In this document: one piece after another, positions 13,401-25,899 of the stretch
Numbering within the stretch: the stretch's first letter is position 1
Layout: every line of letters begins with the position of its first letter
NCBI GenBank assembly: GCA_003254885.1
Contig: QANT01009107.1
Coordinates: 1-62,150, forward strand
Origin: Purshia tridentata
Taxonomy: Eukaryota; Streptophyta; Magnoliopsida; Rosales; Rosaceae
Reading direction: 5' to 3'
DNA length: 62,150 nucleotides
The notes under the pieces: generated by a model
What the model was told of the DNA's origin: nothing
Database searches by the model: none
What the model saw: only the letters and a program-made list of their open reading frames with translations
Program-made: the position numbers and the translations under genes

Positions 13401-16400
13401 TAAACAAACTTGAATGCAGACTGCAGACTGCAGAGAGATACAAAACTGAAGTGAATGCAAGTTGTGTTCCTAAAAAATTATATAAATACAAAATAATAGT
13501 CATCAGCTATCTAAACTGAAGCACAAGAACATTATTTATAAGAGACAAGACATTAACCTGATATACAACCTCATTCAGCTCATCTTTAAGAAGGTGAATG
13601 TAAAGTTCAGTCAAAACACAACTCTTCACATTACCATATCCACCCTTCAGATTGATACGGAAGTATGTATTTGCCCTTGGAAGTTTAAAAGTATTATCGA
13701 GCTTGTACCAGAACTTAATTAATGGTTCATCAAGTATACATCTCGGATAAGATATATTTGCAAGGTCAAGGCATGAGTTATCAGAACGGATGGAAAAATC
13801 ACAAGGAATGAACTCATTCTTTGAAGGGAGATGCAATGAAGCATCAATTTCTGGAGGGTCCTTCCACAAATCCATCAAAGATGGAGATATGTCTTCCTCG
13901 GTATAACGTGACCCAAACCAAGGCTCGCACTGGAAATCTGAAACAGTTAAAAAAACAGAAGGAAATGTTAGTGCTCGATCATATTTGTTTCAACTTAGTA
14001 AAATCCAGATAATAAATGCTAAAGGAAGAATTCTACAAATAAAATGGGAGAAGACAAAGCATGGTCACATTCTCAGTCATAAATAATGAGATTGTAAGGG
14101 ATAGCACCAAAATACCTGCTAGAGACACTTCTACAATAATTCCATATTAAAATAAGATTGAGAACAACAAAATAATACAATGCAGCAAGATGGACAAGAA
14201 GAATGCTCATGCTCTGTGTGTGCATAAAATACAAAAATTTACCTTCAGACTTAAATGTGGACTTTGATACCACATCAATCCTCATGTTTTCTGGTGTGAA
14301 GAAGCCAAGAACATATTTTATCAGCTCCTCATCCCAAAACTTGTACACATAGTCCCCATAAATGACATTTTCTGCTGCATAAAGTAGTAAATTTTCTGCA
14401 ACATAGAAGTTTTGACAATAGTTAACAAGACATGAATACAGATATCCTAACCTATGTTTTATAAAGCAGCAATAATTTCAGTCAGGTGAAGCATGTCCAA
14501 GATGTGGACTTTCGCTAACAAAAGAAAACCTGCAAGTTCTGCAGCATAATCATCCTGGGGCTGCTCCTCTGCAAATCTGAATTCCATGTTCCCAATATCC
14601 TGAAGTTCCTTAAATATCCATTCTTGTGGAGGCACTTGGCGCAATAACTTAATGTATTGATAGACATAACCAATTATTTCAAAAATCTGCAAGATAAGCA
14701 TCATATATAGCAAATGAGAAATAATAAATATTATGCAAATCTTGCTCCACAGTTACAGATGCTTTCCCATAACCATGCAAGTAGAAAAAGTTAAGGTAAG
14801 TACCTATGAAATTATTAAGTTGTCCAAAATTCTCTAGGAAAGAAAATCCAAAACTAAGGTTGGTCCCCAAGATGATAAAAAAACTCAGAAATAGGATAAT
14901 CAAAGTTAATTCTACCAAAAGACTCTCTAAAGATAAAATAGAGATACTACCTTTTCCAATCCAGAGTCAGTGAGGTGAATGGACATGCGAAAGACATAAG
15001 CCACAGAAGATCGGTGCATCCCTTCATCCCCAACACCAGCAGACAGAGATGTTGCCCACCCTTTGGCTTTAAGGTAGAAATGCAAACTTCCCCTGCCCTC
15101 TGGAAAATCCATAACTTAGTGCTCATAATTAAAGGTCAATTTATCACTGTGTAGCTGGACTAAATCCATTGTAAAATGTAGTGAATGGTATGCAATGTAC
15201 ATGACATGCAAAACAACAAAATCTAGTGCAGAAAAAGAAAGGACAGAGACCGTTCCAAGGGGAAAGAATCGTTCAGAAAGAAAGTGGCACAAGGGGCCGA
15301 AGCATTTGAGCTCCCTTCTTTGGATATAAAGTGCCTCAAAGTTTACAGACAACTCTACCTTATAACAGCTGATTTTCGTTATAAAGGAAAACTATCAATT
15401 TAAAAATTAACTTACTTTTTCAATAAATAAAAACACTTTGTGCGCTGCAGAGGAATGATCATCTACATACAATTAGTTAATAATTAATCATCTTACCATG
15501 CCCAAGGAGATGAGCTAGATAATCTTCTGGTTTCTTCAAATACTCTTGATGAAGACATGGAAATGACCACGTTATGTTTAGTATATGAACATCCTTAACA
15601 GCCTCTAGCCTGTAAAGTTTTCCAGCTTTCCAAATAGGACCTTCTGCCTTGAACTCCAGATTTACTTGGGGACCTTTTTTGACATTACCATACAATTCCA
15701 TAACCCAAAGCTCAAGTACGTCAAGGGATTCTGCAGTAATTAGAATTATTACAATTAACATATAGATTTGAAAAGTCACCGGCAGTAAAAGATCCCACTC
15801 GGTTTGTTAATTGTATGCATAAATGATATGAACAGGAATGATTTGACTGGATGCAGCAATCATAACTACAAGCTATCAACATCGGCACGACTACACCACT
15901 CAATCACTAATAGCACCAAAAATTCCATCGCCATTGTTACTAGAGCCATTTGAACCAATAACAATTGCCAAAAACACCACTATCCCCAACATAACACCCC
16001 TAATGAAGAAATTTTAATGTGTATTTGTGTCCACCAATATTGACCTCTACCAACTCACAAGATCCAATATAATCATCCACAAAACTGAAACCCTGATTAG
16101 ATAAGTACACCCTGCAAAAAGCTGCAATTTGATTGAAATCAACTAAGTCAAATTGAAATTCTTTCATTACTTCCATTCAAGCACACCCCATGTGGTACAT
16201 GACAAAATAAATGATATTTGTTAATCAATGCCCAAAATATAATGGTAAAAAAGTAATAATAATCACTAAAGAACAAAAAGGAAAGGAAAATTTTCACCTC
16301 CACCAATGACAACTAGCTTCATTAATCCACCATGGTAATAATCTCTGTACAATTTCAGTACTTGTTCCCGCAAGTTGATCCCTTTTTCCATTGCATCAAT

Positions 16401-18988
16401 CAAGCTCTTCTTATTTCCTTCATGAATACATGACATAAAATGTAGTTCAATGCAAAATAATATATATTTTAACCGAGAGAGATAGAGAAAGAAATACACA
16501 ATGGATTCAAGTTTTACCCCAAAAGAATCTATTAAATGGGTGACCAGGAGAGGATGTATGGCACTGAAGTTGTTCCAGGCGGCATGAATCATTTTGCAGA
16601 ACCTGGTTGAACTCTGCATTCCATGTTGTTTAACAATAATGGAGTACCAAGCAGCAATAAGAACTTTGTATGCTGCACTACTGTAAGCAAAAGATGGGAC
16701 ATTTTTGAAAGGAAAAACTGAAACCAATAAGCGCAGATAAGAATGGCAAGCACCTGAATCTATAGCCAGTACCTCCCGCTCCATGGCTTCAATTTTTACC
16801 AGAGGTGAAACAAAGAACTGAGAAAATCTGATAAATGAAGGAGCCCAAATAAATATAAACCAATTCTCTGGGACAGAAATGTAAAACAATAAAAATAAAA
16901 CTTGAGAATTTCAGACAAAGAGCCGCATACATTCTATTCGCTAAATATATTGCAATAGGAAAGTGTAGAGCACATAACATTTTACCCTGTATATTAATTT
17001 GTAAACGAATAAATTTACATTTGTTTATAATTCAATGAAATGATTATAACAAGATGTTGAGGGTATGTTTAGGGACAAAAAATGAACACATTGGTGGACC
17101 TTAATGATCTGAAAGGGAAACCTCAGTTCAGTCCCAACATTTTCTAATACAGTTAGTGTAATAACAACTGGTAATATCCTTAACATTATATGCACGCGCG
17201 CGCGTGCGCACACACACACACACATATCTATATATCACATTTGTTTTGGAACATAAGGATGAGAATCACAGATATTTTTCAACTCAATGCTATTATCAAT
17301 AAGTGAGACAAAGATAAGATTCAATGCCAATGCAGGAAGCCTCAATAAAAACTACAACCTTACTTCATTGACCAAAAATATATTCAAAACATGGACTTCA
17401 GTTATTAATATTCAGTGCATGAAGAGCTTAGTATTTACCTTCTCAAGGCACCCTTGAGAAACTCCCGTTTCACTTCAAAATGGTAGCAGGTATGCTCTGC
17501 TTCTGTGTATGCATTTGATGACCCTCCATGCTTGGACAAGTAACTATCATACTAGCAAAGAAAAGAGTCAAAACAAATGGCCACATAACCATAACATAAC
17601 ACACAGTATTCTCCCATTCAACTTGAGTGGAAGTTTACAAAAATGTTTTACCAAGTAAAAGCAATTAATTTAAAGATCATTTATATTCTTAACCAATGAC
17701 CCAAAAACATTATAAGAACTACCAGATAAAATTGCTATGATAAGGTATACGTTGAATAAAAATGTAAATTACAAATATTCACAAATCACAAGTCACAAAA
17801 AAAAAAAAAATGAATACTTGATGGACAAACAGACCTCATTTTCATCTGGAAACTCAGTACTCCCCATAAAGAGCATGTGTTCTGCAAAACTTTCAATTTG
17901 TCAGTAATGTCTGCATAAAAATGTTCAGTATAAGATGTGATGGAGTATAACACAAACCTAAAAAATGCGCAAGCCCCTGTGCCTCAAAAGGGTCAGAGAA
18001 GCTGCCTATTCCTACGCACATTGCTGCAGCTGCCTGCAAAGACAATCAAACATCTTATTATCCAATTCAATCAAATGCTTGTAATATAGCAGAGTAAATA
18101 TCATTCTGATAATTAAGTATATTAGAGATAAGGCCATTCTCAGTAACAAGACCTTGAAACAGTGATAAAAAACACCAAAAATGTTTAAAACAAAGACAAG
18201 CATACATGATAGGTTGCCACTTGACATCATGACCATCAAAGCTCAAAAAACTTATCATTTTGTGTGAATATTTGTATGAAAAATACAAACTTTTAGGTTG
18301 CTCAAAGATTCTAAGAGAAACCCTGGCCAAAAAAAAAAAGATTCTAAGAAAAAGAATGATGGTGGAATCTTAAATAATACTACCAAGCCCAGTTTTGTTC
18401 ATATTGGACAACCAAGCAGTGATCTTGAAGCTCCTGTAATCGATATTCAATCATGCAGACAAAAACTCAGACTATTACCTATAAGCAATTTTCATCAATG
18501 TAATGCTGATTTTATCAAGTTTCTAAACCTGGGTTTTAAATAATACAAAAACAGAATAAAAAACTCAAGAAGAGATGCGCATTGCAGATTCTGAATGTAA
18601 ATCATAGACCAACCTTCTTAGTCTGAGAAGCACCTCCCTTTCCCTTCTTTTTCAGTTCACCGGTTCCACCTTCCGCTTCTTCATCTTCTTCTTCACCTTC
18701 TTCATCGTCCTCTTCATCCTCTCCTTCACTATCTTCACCTTCCTCTCCACCCTCGTCGTCCCCATCTTCTTCCTCTTTTTCTTCTTCTTCTTCTTCTTCT
18801 TCTTCTTCTTCTTCAGCTTCGCTGTGTTCAGGGGACTTGGAGTGTTGGGGTGGCCCTTCTGGATAAATCTCAGGATCGTGAACGAGCAATGCAGAGAGAC
18901 CATTCTCAAGCTGAATTAATCTGTATAATCGTTTATCATTCGGAGACTTTATTACGATATCGTCCGACGAGAAAGTAACCCGACCCAT
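10417..18988 (-). CDS. Nardilysin/insulinase-type zinc metallopeptidase (M16A)
   Basis: Large M16 peptidase with an inverted zinc motif. Nineteen minus-strand exons: 18614-18988, 17958-18033, 17835-17881, 17439-17551, 16754-16827, 16518-16613, 16298-16417, 15497-15730, 14951-15099, 14530-14686, 14243-14395, 13558-13937, 12791-12940, 12479-12661, 11992-12195, 11795-11901, 11525-11678, 11049-11170 and 10417-10660. They sum to 3138 nt, giving 1045 residues, with every phase closing. Zinc site: HFLEH at about 148-152, with the third ligand at about Glu229 in the VLAIDSE segment, so the catalytic site is intact. A long Glu/Asp run at about residues 55-112 precedes it, as in animal nardilysins, which cut before Arg in dibasic sites. 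The C-terminal half keeps the TKEQLGYVV segment typical of M16A enzymes. It resembles AT1G06900 from memory. A SINE sits in the last intron. Substrate in plants unknown. Confidence 0.95.
10759..10980 (-). mobile_element. tRNA-derived SINE with 11-bp target-site duplication
   Basis: An 11-base direct repeat, AAATCCATTTA, occupies 10759-10769 and 10970-10980 and brackets about 200 bases. Read on the minus strand, the element carries a pol III B-box-like GGTTCAAATC (10905-10914) about 55 bases in, a body with a CTCCTGCCTCC segment, and an A/T-rich tail next to the left repeat. This is the anatomy of a plant SINE with intact target-site duplication. It lies in the last intron of the peptidase gene (10661-11048), in the same orientation as the gene. 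The exact family was not identified. Confidence 0.8.
17193..17225. repeat. GC/CA dinucleotide microsatellite in an intron
   Basis: Alternating CG/GC followed by repeated CA units, inside the intron between peptidase exons 4 and 5. It is simple-sequence DNA, and the short cysteine-rich frame it creates is not a gene. Confidence 0.85.
18770..18815. repeat. TTC trinucleotide repeat coding for poly-glutamate
   Basis: The plus strand shows a near-perfect TTC run, which reads GAA on the minus strand and encodes the glutamate tract of the M16 peptidase acidic domain. Microsatellite slippage here would change the length of the acidic stretch in frame. Confidence 0.9.
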
Positions 18989-21266
18989 GAGATAGAGAGA
19001 GAGAGAGAGAGAGAAAAAAAAAAGTACAGAGTCGGCTACTAGTATTGTATGGCTTCTGTCTCTGTCACTCCGTCACTCCGTCACTCCGTCACTCAGACTA
19101 GGGAGGGAGGGGGTGTTGAAGCCACTTGGAGGAGCAGACTTATAAACAGAGGAGGACAGGGAAGGGAATTTATGCTTTTCTTGTGGCTGCTTCAAGGGAT
19201 TTTCCCGTTACTCGTTTGTAGTATATATACCATACCAAACCAAACCATCATGGGTCCAACACCAGACGACACTAGGGCTTCCAATTTGGATGGGCTTTTA
19301 AAACTGAAGCACAACGACTTTGAGTTGGAGTTGGAGTTGGAGTAGAGTTGAGAAATCATCAATCAAGTGAAGTTGAACTAGGAAAAAAACCTTGATAGTT
19401 TGAGGCAATAATAAGTACATGCAACTTGATTTTTTCGCTCATCCTAAGCTATGACTGTTTAAGATTAATTATTTTTGTCAAAATAATTTACCATGTTAAT
19501 TGTTTTTTTTTTCCGGTATTTAGCATGTTAATTGTTTGTAATAGATTACAATCACATTTTTTTTTTTGTGTCACATTTGGAGAAATCAAATTCTAGTTAT
19601 CATCCATTACACCACCTATTTTTACAGTTGAGCTACTTTTTGAGGGCTTACAATTACACATATCTAGCTCATGACATAATAAGTACTAATCTTTGAAATG
19701 GGTGATGCTATAGAAGTTGTGAGCAAAATAAAAAATCTAAATACTAAAGACATGTTTTGGTGTTTTTGTATACAAAAAATAATTTGATAGCTTTTTTGCT
19801 GGTAAGACTTTTGTTTGAAATATATAAATAAATGGACTAAAATCAAAATATTTTCATGCAAATGTATTTTAAAGGCTTTATGTGCTTCTTAGGAAAATAC
19901 TAACAAATAATTTTAAGGTTAATTGACTTTACATATTAAATTTCAATAATTTTTTAGTTTAGATACCAAAATTTACTAGCATTTTAAATTAGGTACTAAT
20001 TGAAAAGTCAAATATAATAATATAGTAAAGGGCACTATAATTCATAAATATTACATCACATGCTACTACAATAATATATATTACATCCATACTATTGCAT
20101 TAATTTACACTATATTGTATTAAAACTAAAAAAATCAATCCAATCACATCTTAATTGTGACTGTCTTACAATTTAGCTGTGATTATCTTGGTAAGTTGAA
20201 AAAGACAGCTCCCACCACTATACTAAGTATTATTTTAAGTAAAAATATTATTTTGACCTTTATTTATACTATATTGTAATACACTTACTTTTAAAAAAAA
20301 TTTCAATTCAGTCACAACCTAACTGTAACTGTATCACAATTTAGCTGTGATTGTCATTCAGTCATAACTAAATTTGAAGTTGAGTATCGTACAGTCATAA
20401 CTAAAACTGAAGTTGAGATTATATTAACTAATTTCCATGACAATATAAAAGTATCAAGGACAATTTTGTCAAAATTTTATGAATTTTATCTAAAATCCAT
20501 CATATGTGAGCCAAATGACAGTAGAAGGGCAAATTTGTCAAACAAATAAAGCCAAAAACAAATAAGCTGTAAATTTGTGACCTATTCTAAAAATCAAGTT
20601 CATTAGTTAATAGTCAAACTTAAAATTATGAGCAAAACTGATTTTCTAAAAAAGTATTGAAACTAGGTATTTAATCTTAAATTTCTAATAATTTTATAAT
20701 AGAGTTAATTACAAATAAATCAATAAAACTTTTTACAATTACATTTTAATTAATGCATTTTTAAATTTTCATTTTAATCATTATTGATTAAAAGTGGATT
20801 GGACTTAATGATTAAAGTGTGATTTAATTTCAAAACTCATTAATCTTTATAAAAAAAGAAAATTTTACATTAACTATTATGTAAAATTGAAATATTTTAT
20901 TAATTTAAATGTAATTTATTATTTATTTATTTATGATAACAATAATGCTCAGAATTCTAAATTTAAATTGATGTGTTGTTACATATATTATTTAACTTTT
21001 TAACAAATTCACCCGAAAGAATTTTGAGCATTTGAAAGACTTTAGATCTTTTTTTGGGCCAAGACTTTAGATCTTTTAACCATTGCCAAACTTGCCCTAA
21101 ACAAATTGTTTGGGTCGGTTCTCAACCTGTGTTAATTTGGGCTGAAATGCGATTCGGGTCGGCCCATAAAATTTAAAGATTATAGACGTTAACCTTCGTC
21201 TACCATCATCACATATATCCCCAAATTAGAACGTCCTTCCGTCGTTTGAGCTTTTCTACGACGATC
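18989..21266. other. Divergent intergenic region between M16 peptidase and TRF-like genes
   Basis: Just upstream of the peptidase start is a GA microsatellite (about 18991-19012), then an 8-base CGTCACTC-type repeat in four copies at about 19063-19097. The rest is AT-rich spacer. At 20359-20384 and 20392-20417 a CAGTCATAACTAAA block is repeated with a 33-base period, and an ACAATTTAGCTGTGATT block occurs near 20169 and 20338. No coding structure was found; the plus-strand frame at 19049-19345 lacks any domain. The right end holds the promoter of the TRF-like gene. Confidence 0.55.
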
Positions 21267-21395
21267 ATGGTCGTCCTTTCCAAATTCAAAACCCTAACGT
21301 CTTCTGTATCTGTTGTCCCCAATTTCACTTCAAAACTCCTCATTTTGAAACAAGAAAAAGTTGCGCGCTTCAAAACCCTAACTTTCAATCTTTGA
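21267..21395 (+). promoter_or_regulatory. Upstream ORF in the TRF-like gene leader (42 codons)
   Basis: An ATG at 21267 opens a 42-codon frame closed by TGA at 21393-21395, upstream of the main ATG at 21440. If transcription starts upstream of it, this uORF would reduce initiation at the main start. A second small uORF (21402-21428, 8 codons) follows. Whether either lies in the mRNA cannot be told from sequence. Confidence 0.45.
21289..21381 (+). promoter_or_regulatory. Two telo-box motifs upstream of the TRF-like gene
   Basis: AAACCCTAA occurs at 21289-21297 and again at 21373-21381, with a near match AAACCCTAT at about 21429-21437. The telo-box equals plant telomere repeat sequence and is found in promoters of cell-cycle and translation genes. 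Here it precedes a gene whose product carries a telomere-type Myb domain. Confidence 0.6.
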
Positions 21396-21439
21396 GGCTA
21401 CATGACTTTCTCACAAATTAGGCTTTAAAAACCCTATTG

Positions 21440-24400
21440 ATGGACTCAGACGTCGACGTTTCGCGGTGGGTCCTCGAGCTTCTCGTCCGAGACCGCGAGA
21501 AGGACTGCGTCGCCAAGAGAGTCCTCGCAGTTGCACCTTTCTCGAGCCAAGACTGGCGCTTGAGGAAGACCGTACTCATCCGAACGATCGAGTGCGAGGT
21601 CTACGACGCTTCTGTCTCCGAAACCATTCTCGAAACGTTGGAAGCGATTGAAGATTTAGACCTCAGCCATGGAATTGCCACCACGGACCCCATGAAAGCC
21701 GCGTACTGCGCCGTGGCCACCGAGTGCACGGTCAAGTTCCTAGTGGCACACATGGGGAAGCCCGGCGGGAAGTACTTGGAGGCCGTTGATCGGATTTGGA
21801 GAGAGAGGGTTGCCCTGTTGGAAGGGTCGGATAAGAGCGAGCTGGTCTCGGCCGAGTTGACGCAAAGAAGGGATGAGGTCGAGGCGGCGGTTTGGGATTT
21901 GAGCGTGTCGAAGAAGTTATCGAGCATGAACACGAGGAACGATGCGCTGAGATTGGTTGCGGTTTATGTGAAGGAAGCTTTGGCGCTAATGGGTCCTCCC
22001 TCTATTACTTGGACTGTTAGATTGAGCATGCCCAAGGAAGTTTCCGACTTTGAAGGTGATCAGGTTGCAGCGGCGAGTGAGAACAATGTGGGTTTTGGGT
22101 CTGAATTGGAGGTGCAAATGGCGAATGGTGCTAATGTGGGTGAGAGGTCTGAATTGGAGGCGCAAATGGAGAACGGGGCTAATGTGGGTGAGAGGTCTGA
22201 ATTGGAGGTGCAAATGGAGAACGGGGCTAAAGTGGGTGATGGGTCTGAATTGGAGGCGCAAATGGCGAATGAGACTAATGTGGGTGATGGGTCTGAATTC
22301 GAGCCACAAACGGAGAATGGGGATAATGTGAGTGATGGGTCTGAATTGGAGGTGGAAATGACAAATGAGACTAATGTGGGTGATGGGTCTGAATTGGAGG
22401 CGCAAATGGGTAATGGGGATAATGCAGGTGATAAGTCTGAATTGGAGGTTCAAACGGAGAATGGGGCTAATGTGGGTGCTGCGAAAGAATTGGAGGGGCA
22501 AATGGCTAATGAGACTAATGGGTCTGGATTCGAGCCACTGTCTGAGGCTAATGTGGGTGATGGGTCTGAATTGAAGGCGCAAATGACAAATGAGACTAAT
22601 GTGGGTGATGGGTCTGAATCGGAGGCGCAAATGACAAACGAGACTAATGTGGATGATGGGTGTGAGTTGCAGGCGCAAATGGTGAATGTGGCTAATGTGA
22701 GTTATGGTCCTGAATTGGGTCCTATGGTCCGATTGCAGGAAATGGGGGCAGGGAGCTCACCGCCTAATGCGAACCGGGGATTGTGTTCGAGTGATTTGGT
22801 TGAAATGGATGCTGGATTCACGAATAGGGCAGAAGTAAGCGGTGATGATCAGGTGTGTGGTGAAGTGAATGAGAGAGCTTTGGCTTTGCCTAGTTTGAAT
22901 AGGGAATTGAGTCTCAGTTTTAAACATGCAACGAAGGATAAAGGTATTTTTTTTTTCATTAGCAGAGATAAAGTTAGTTTCAGGGACATTAGTTTATGCA
23001 AAATGATGTTGAGAGGGTGCTTTGTATTGTTTCAACTGAGTTTTTATGCTCTTTAACCATCTCGAATTTTTCCCAGTTTTTGTCCTTGTTGCCAAACTTA
23101 TTGCCATCTGTTATTTTTTTAGTGCATCTGTTTCTGGGTTGTTTGGTGATATAGAGCTCTTTCTCTGTTGTGTCAAAATCTCGACACTGTGTAATTGATA
23201 ATCATGTATGCGCCTGTATAGTAATTTTGCTCGGTTATTGCACAGGCTTGAGTTTCAATTTACTATCTCAGTTTTTTTATTCTTCCCTTTTATTTCTTGT
23301 AGAAATTCAGAGGACTGTGGGGCTCAGACGAAAACATCTTGCTTTTCATAGACGCAGTAGAGGACCGGTTAAGATTAGGGATGCTGAAGATTTGGGCACT
23401 GACGTATCAGATAGCAAATATGATTCCGTGTCTACCCCTGAAGTTAGCAAAGTGCAAGAAGCACTTAAATCTAGTGGTTTGGAGCTACAAGAAGTAGTCA
23501 CAGACCCACTTCCTGGGTTTTTGCATGTGGCTGAAACTGTAAGATCTGATTTGGTAATGAAATCTGTGAATCATGTAAGTAGAAAAGATGTAGGTGCAGC
23601 ACATCCATCTGTTGAGAACAGCACTGAGCCTGATCAATCCAATCACGATAATCTTGGAAATCTGTCCTCCAGTCATCAGAATGATGTTCCCCAACCTAGT
23701 GGAAAAGAAAATGATGCACCAAATCCATCTGTGGACAAGGGAAAGGGCATTGAGCCTGTTCAAACTGACGATGCCAATCTTGGAAATCTGTCCATTCATC
23801 AGAATGATGTTCCCCAACCTAGTGGAAAAGCACCAAATCCATCTGTGGACAAGGGAAAGGGCACTGACCCTGTTCAAACTGACGATTCCAATCTTGGAAA
23901 TCTGTCCTCCAGTCATCAGAATGATGTTTCCCAACGTAGTGGAAAAGAAAATGATGCTCCAATTCCGTCTGTAGACAAGGGAAAGGGCACTGATTCTTTT
24001 CAAACTGATGATGCCAATCTTCGAAATCCATCTTCTAATGTTCCTCTACCTAGCTTGATGGAACGTAATAGTACTGCCCGTTCTAATGAGGTAGTTATGT
24101 TCATGTTATTCTGTTCTAATCTGATGGCTCCGTTCAAGTTACTACATTGTACATGGGGCCAATATTATGTTGTGAATGGATATTGATCCGTGTTGTTCAT
24201 TATTATATCCTTAATTTGTGTTGTGAGGGGAACATAACAGACTTCTAGTAAATTTTATACTGAATCCGTGAGTTGCTCTGATGTTAGCAATTTTCTTCAG
24301 TTGTTTGTTCTATGATTGATTTCCTCCCAAAATTTTGTGGTTCTGTTTGCTTATAATTTGATATTTGTATTCACGTTGAGATTTGTTTTTGCAGTGGGAT

Positions 24401-25004
24401 GACCCAGTAGATATGTCACATGAAGGAATAATGAAAGATGCCAGCAGGCTTCACCTACCTAGCCCAAAAAGGCATGCTGTTTCTCCATTGAACAAGTATG
24501 AGAATAACAAATTATCTAAGAGGAGGAAAGTTAAGAGATGGAGCTTATGGGAAGAAGACACCTTAAGGCAGGCTGTGCAGACGTACGTGCTTGTTCTTAT
24601 ATAGCAAAGCATTATTTGCATCCTTACTCTCCTGCTTCTTCTTGTGAGAGGGGCCTTTTTGTTTCCCATGTCTTTTAAAGTAAAAAAAATTTTGGTTGAG
24701 GAGAAATGTGTCCTTACAACTTTCTAGCTATCATGCTTCTATTGACTGAATAAATAGGATTTGATATAGTTTGAACAGTATGTGTGGGTTTCTAAGTTCT
24801 GATTATTGTACTGCTTTCTAATGCAGGTATGGTAAAGGAAATTGGAAGTTCATCCTAAATCACCACCGAGATATATTTGAAGAGAGAACTGAGGTACCCT
24901 AATTGTTTTCTATTTGCAATGGCTTTTGGCTTTATAACAATTCTAAGACAGGTTGCTATTCTCAGGTCGATTTGAAGGACAAGTGGAGAAATATGACGCG
25001 ATAG
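21440..25004 (+). CDS. TRFL: Telobox Myb / TRF-like protein (TRFL type)
   Basis: Probable nuclear protein with a C-terminal telomere-repeat-binding-like Myb domain. Five plus-strand exons: 21440-22943, 23303-24090, 24395-24582, 24827-24893 and 24966-25004 (2586 nt, 861 residues). The Myb domain (about 811-861) has the tryptophans of KRWSLWEEDTLRQAV and GKGNWKFIL, then the telobox helix VDLKDKWRN; the protein stops four residues later. The N-terminal 190 residues look folded and helical; the remainder is low-complexity with two repeat arrays. The ATG at 21440 is used because the in-frame codon before it is TTG. It lies next to the M16 peptidase, the same order as AT1G06900-AT1G06910 (TRFL7) as I recall. 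DNA binding is inferred from the motif. Confidence 0.9.
22088..22700 (+). repeat. 48-base coding repeat array in TRF-like exon 1
   Basis: About a dozen imperfect units of roughly 48 bases, each encoding 16 residues of the pattern VGDGSELEAQMTNETN. Units keep the reading frame and differ mainly by DGS/ERS and NET/NGA exchanges. Some copies are shortened. The array makes long open frames in other frames and on the other strand, which are shadows. Confidence 0.9.
23640..24030 (+). repeat. Second coding repeat array in TRF-like exon 2
   Basis: About three units of roughly 117-126 bases encoding NLGNLSSSHQNDVPQPSGKE followed by a PNPSVDKGKGTDPVQTDD segment. The middle unit lacks a few codons. In-frame length variation suggests unequal crossing-over in a disordered linker. 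Confidence 0.88.
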
Positions 25005-25709
25005 AGGTACCTGTGAATTGTCTGCATTTGTATTTTGTTCATCTATCACCTTATTAGAGCTGTAGTTTACCTGAGCATGATATATAAACAACAACAGGAT
25101 GTGGTTGAAAGGTATTTTTTTGTAGTTTTCTTTATCAGCTTACAGGAATAGGATTTTTTGAGCAATATCTGTATATATGTTCCTATGAATGATATATGTA
25201 CGTATGGCCAACTTAGATTGACAAAATGGCTTAAATTTAAGCATAATGAAATGATACCAACTGTTCATATGGTTTAGTTTTCTACTCTTATTGGCCTTTT
25301 CTTTTTTGGCAATTTTTTGGCCATAAGAGGTTATTGCCTTGTTTGTATGTGGAATTTTACAATGAAGTACACAGTACACTCATCTCACCTGCCGCTCTTT
25401 TTATCTTATCAATCATTTATTAATTTAGTAATCTGCTCCAAATAAACTTTAAGTCGCGAATCAACAGTAAAAACGGTTTTTCGGGGGAGGGGTTAGAAAA
25501 AGTTAAAAACTTCAAAATGCGAATTTTAAAACGTGGGTCATCTGATTAAATTGTTATCATCGATCAGATTTCAAGATGTTCGATAGAGGATCTTATTGTA
25601 GCTCGGGAATCTTGGATTTTTGCATGGAAGTGGAGAGACACGCATGTAATTAGCGAATGCCAACAAAACCAAGTTTGAAATAATACAAGATTGATTAGAC
25701 ACAAACACA

Positions 25710-25899
25710 TAGGGATGTCAAAATTTTCCGCCCCGAAATTTCATCTATATTGTATTTATGCTGATTTAGTATATTTTTAATAAAAATTATTTTTAAAAAA
25801 ATAATAAGGGCCCAGCATACTTGATGAAAACTCGATTACTAGACGGGATGGGTATGGTATTGGCAAACTAATCCCGAACTTGTCTTGTTGCCATCCCTA
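25710..25899. mobile_element. MITE-like element with TAGGGATG terminal inverted repeats
   Basis: The left end reads TAGGGATGTCAA and the right end, reverse-complemented, reads TAGGGATGGCAA, giving 11 of 12 matching terminal bases across about 190 bp. Such termini are common in non-autonomous hAT-like elements of plants. Flanks are CA-rich on both sides, so an 8-bp target-site duplication cannot be fixed by eye. No coding capacity. Confidence 0.6.

Noticed and set aside
21986..22678. 230-residue minus-strand open frame over the TRF-like repeats
   Set aside because: It is the antisense shadow of a periodic coding array; its repeated IxHISLI pattern mirrors the sense repeats.
23485..24003. 172-residue minus-strand frame
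   Set aside because: Shadow of the exon 2 repeat array of the TRF-like gene.
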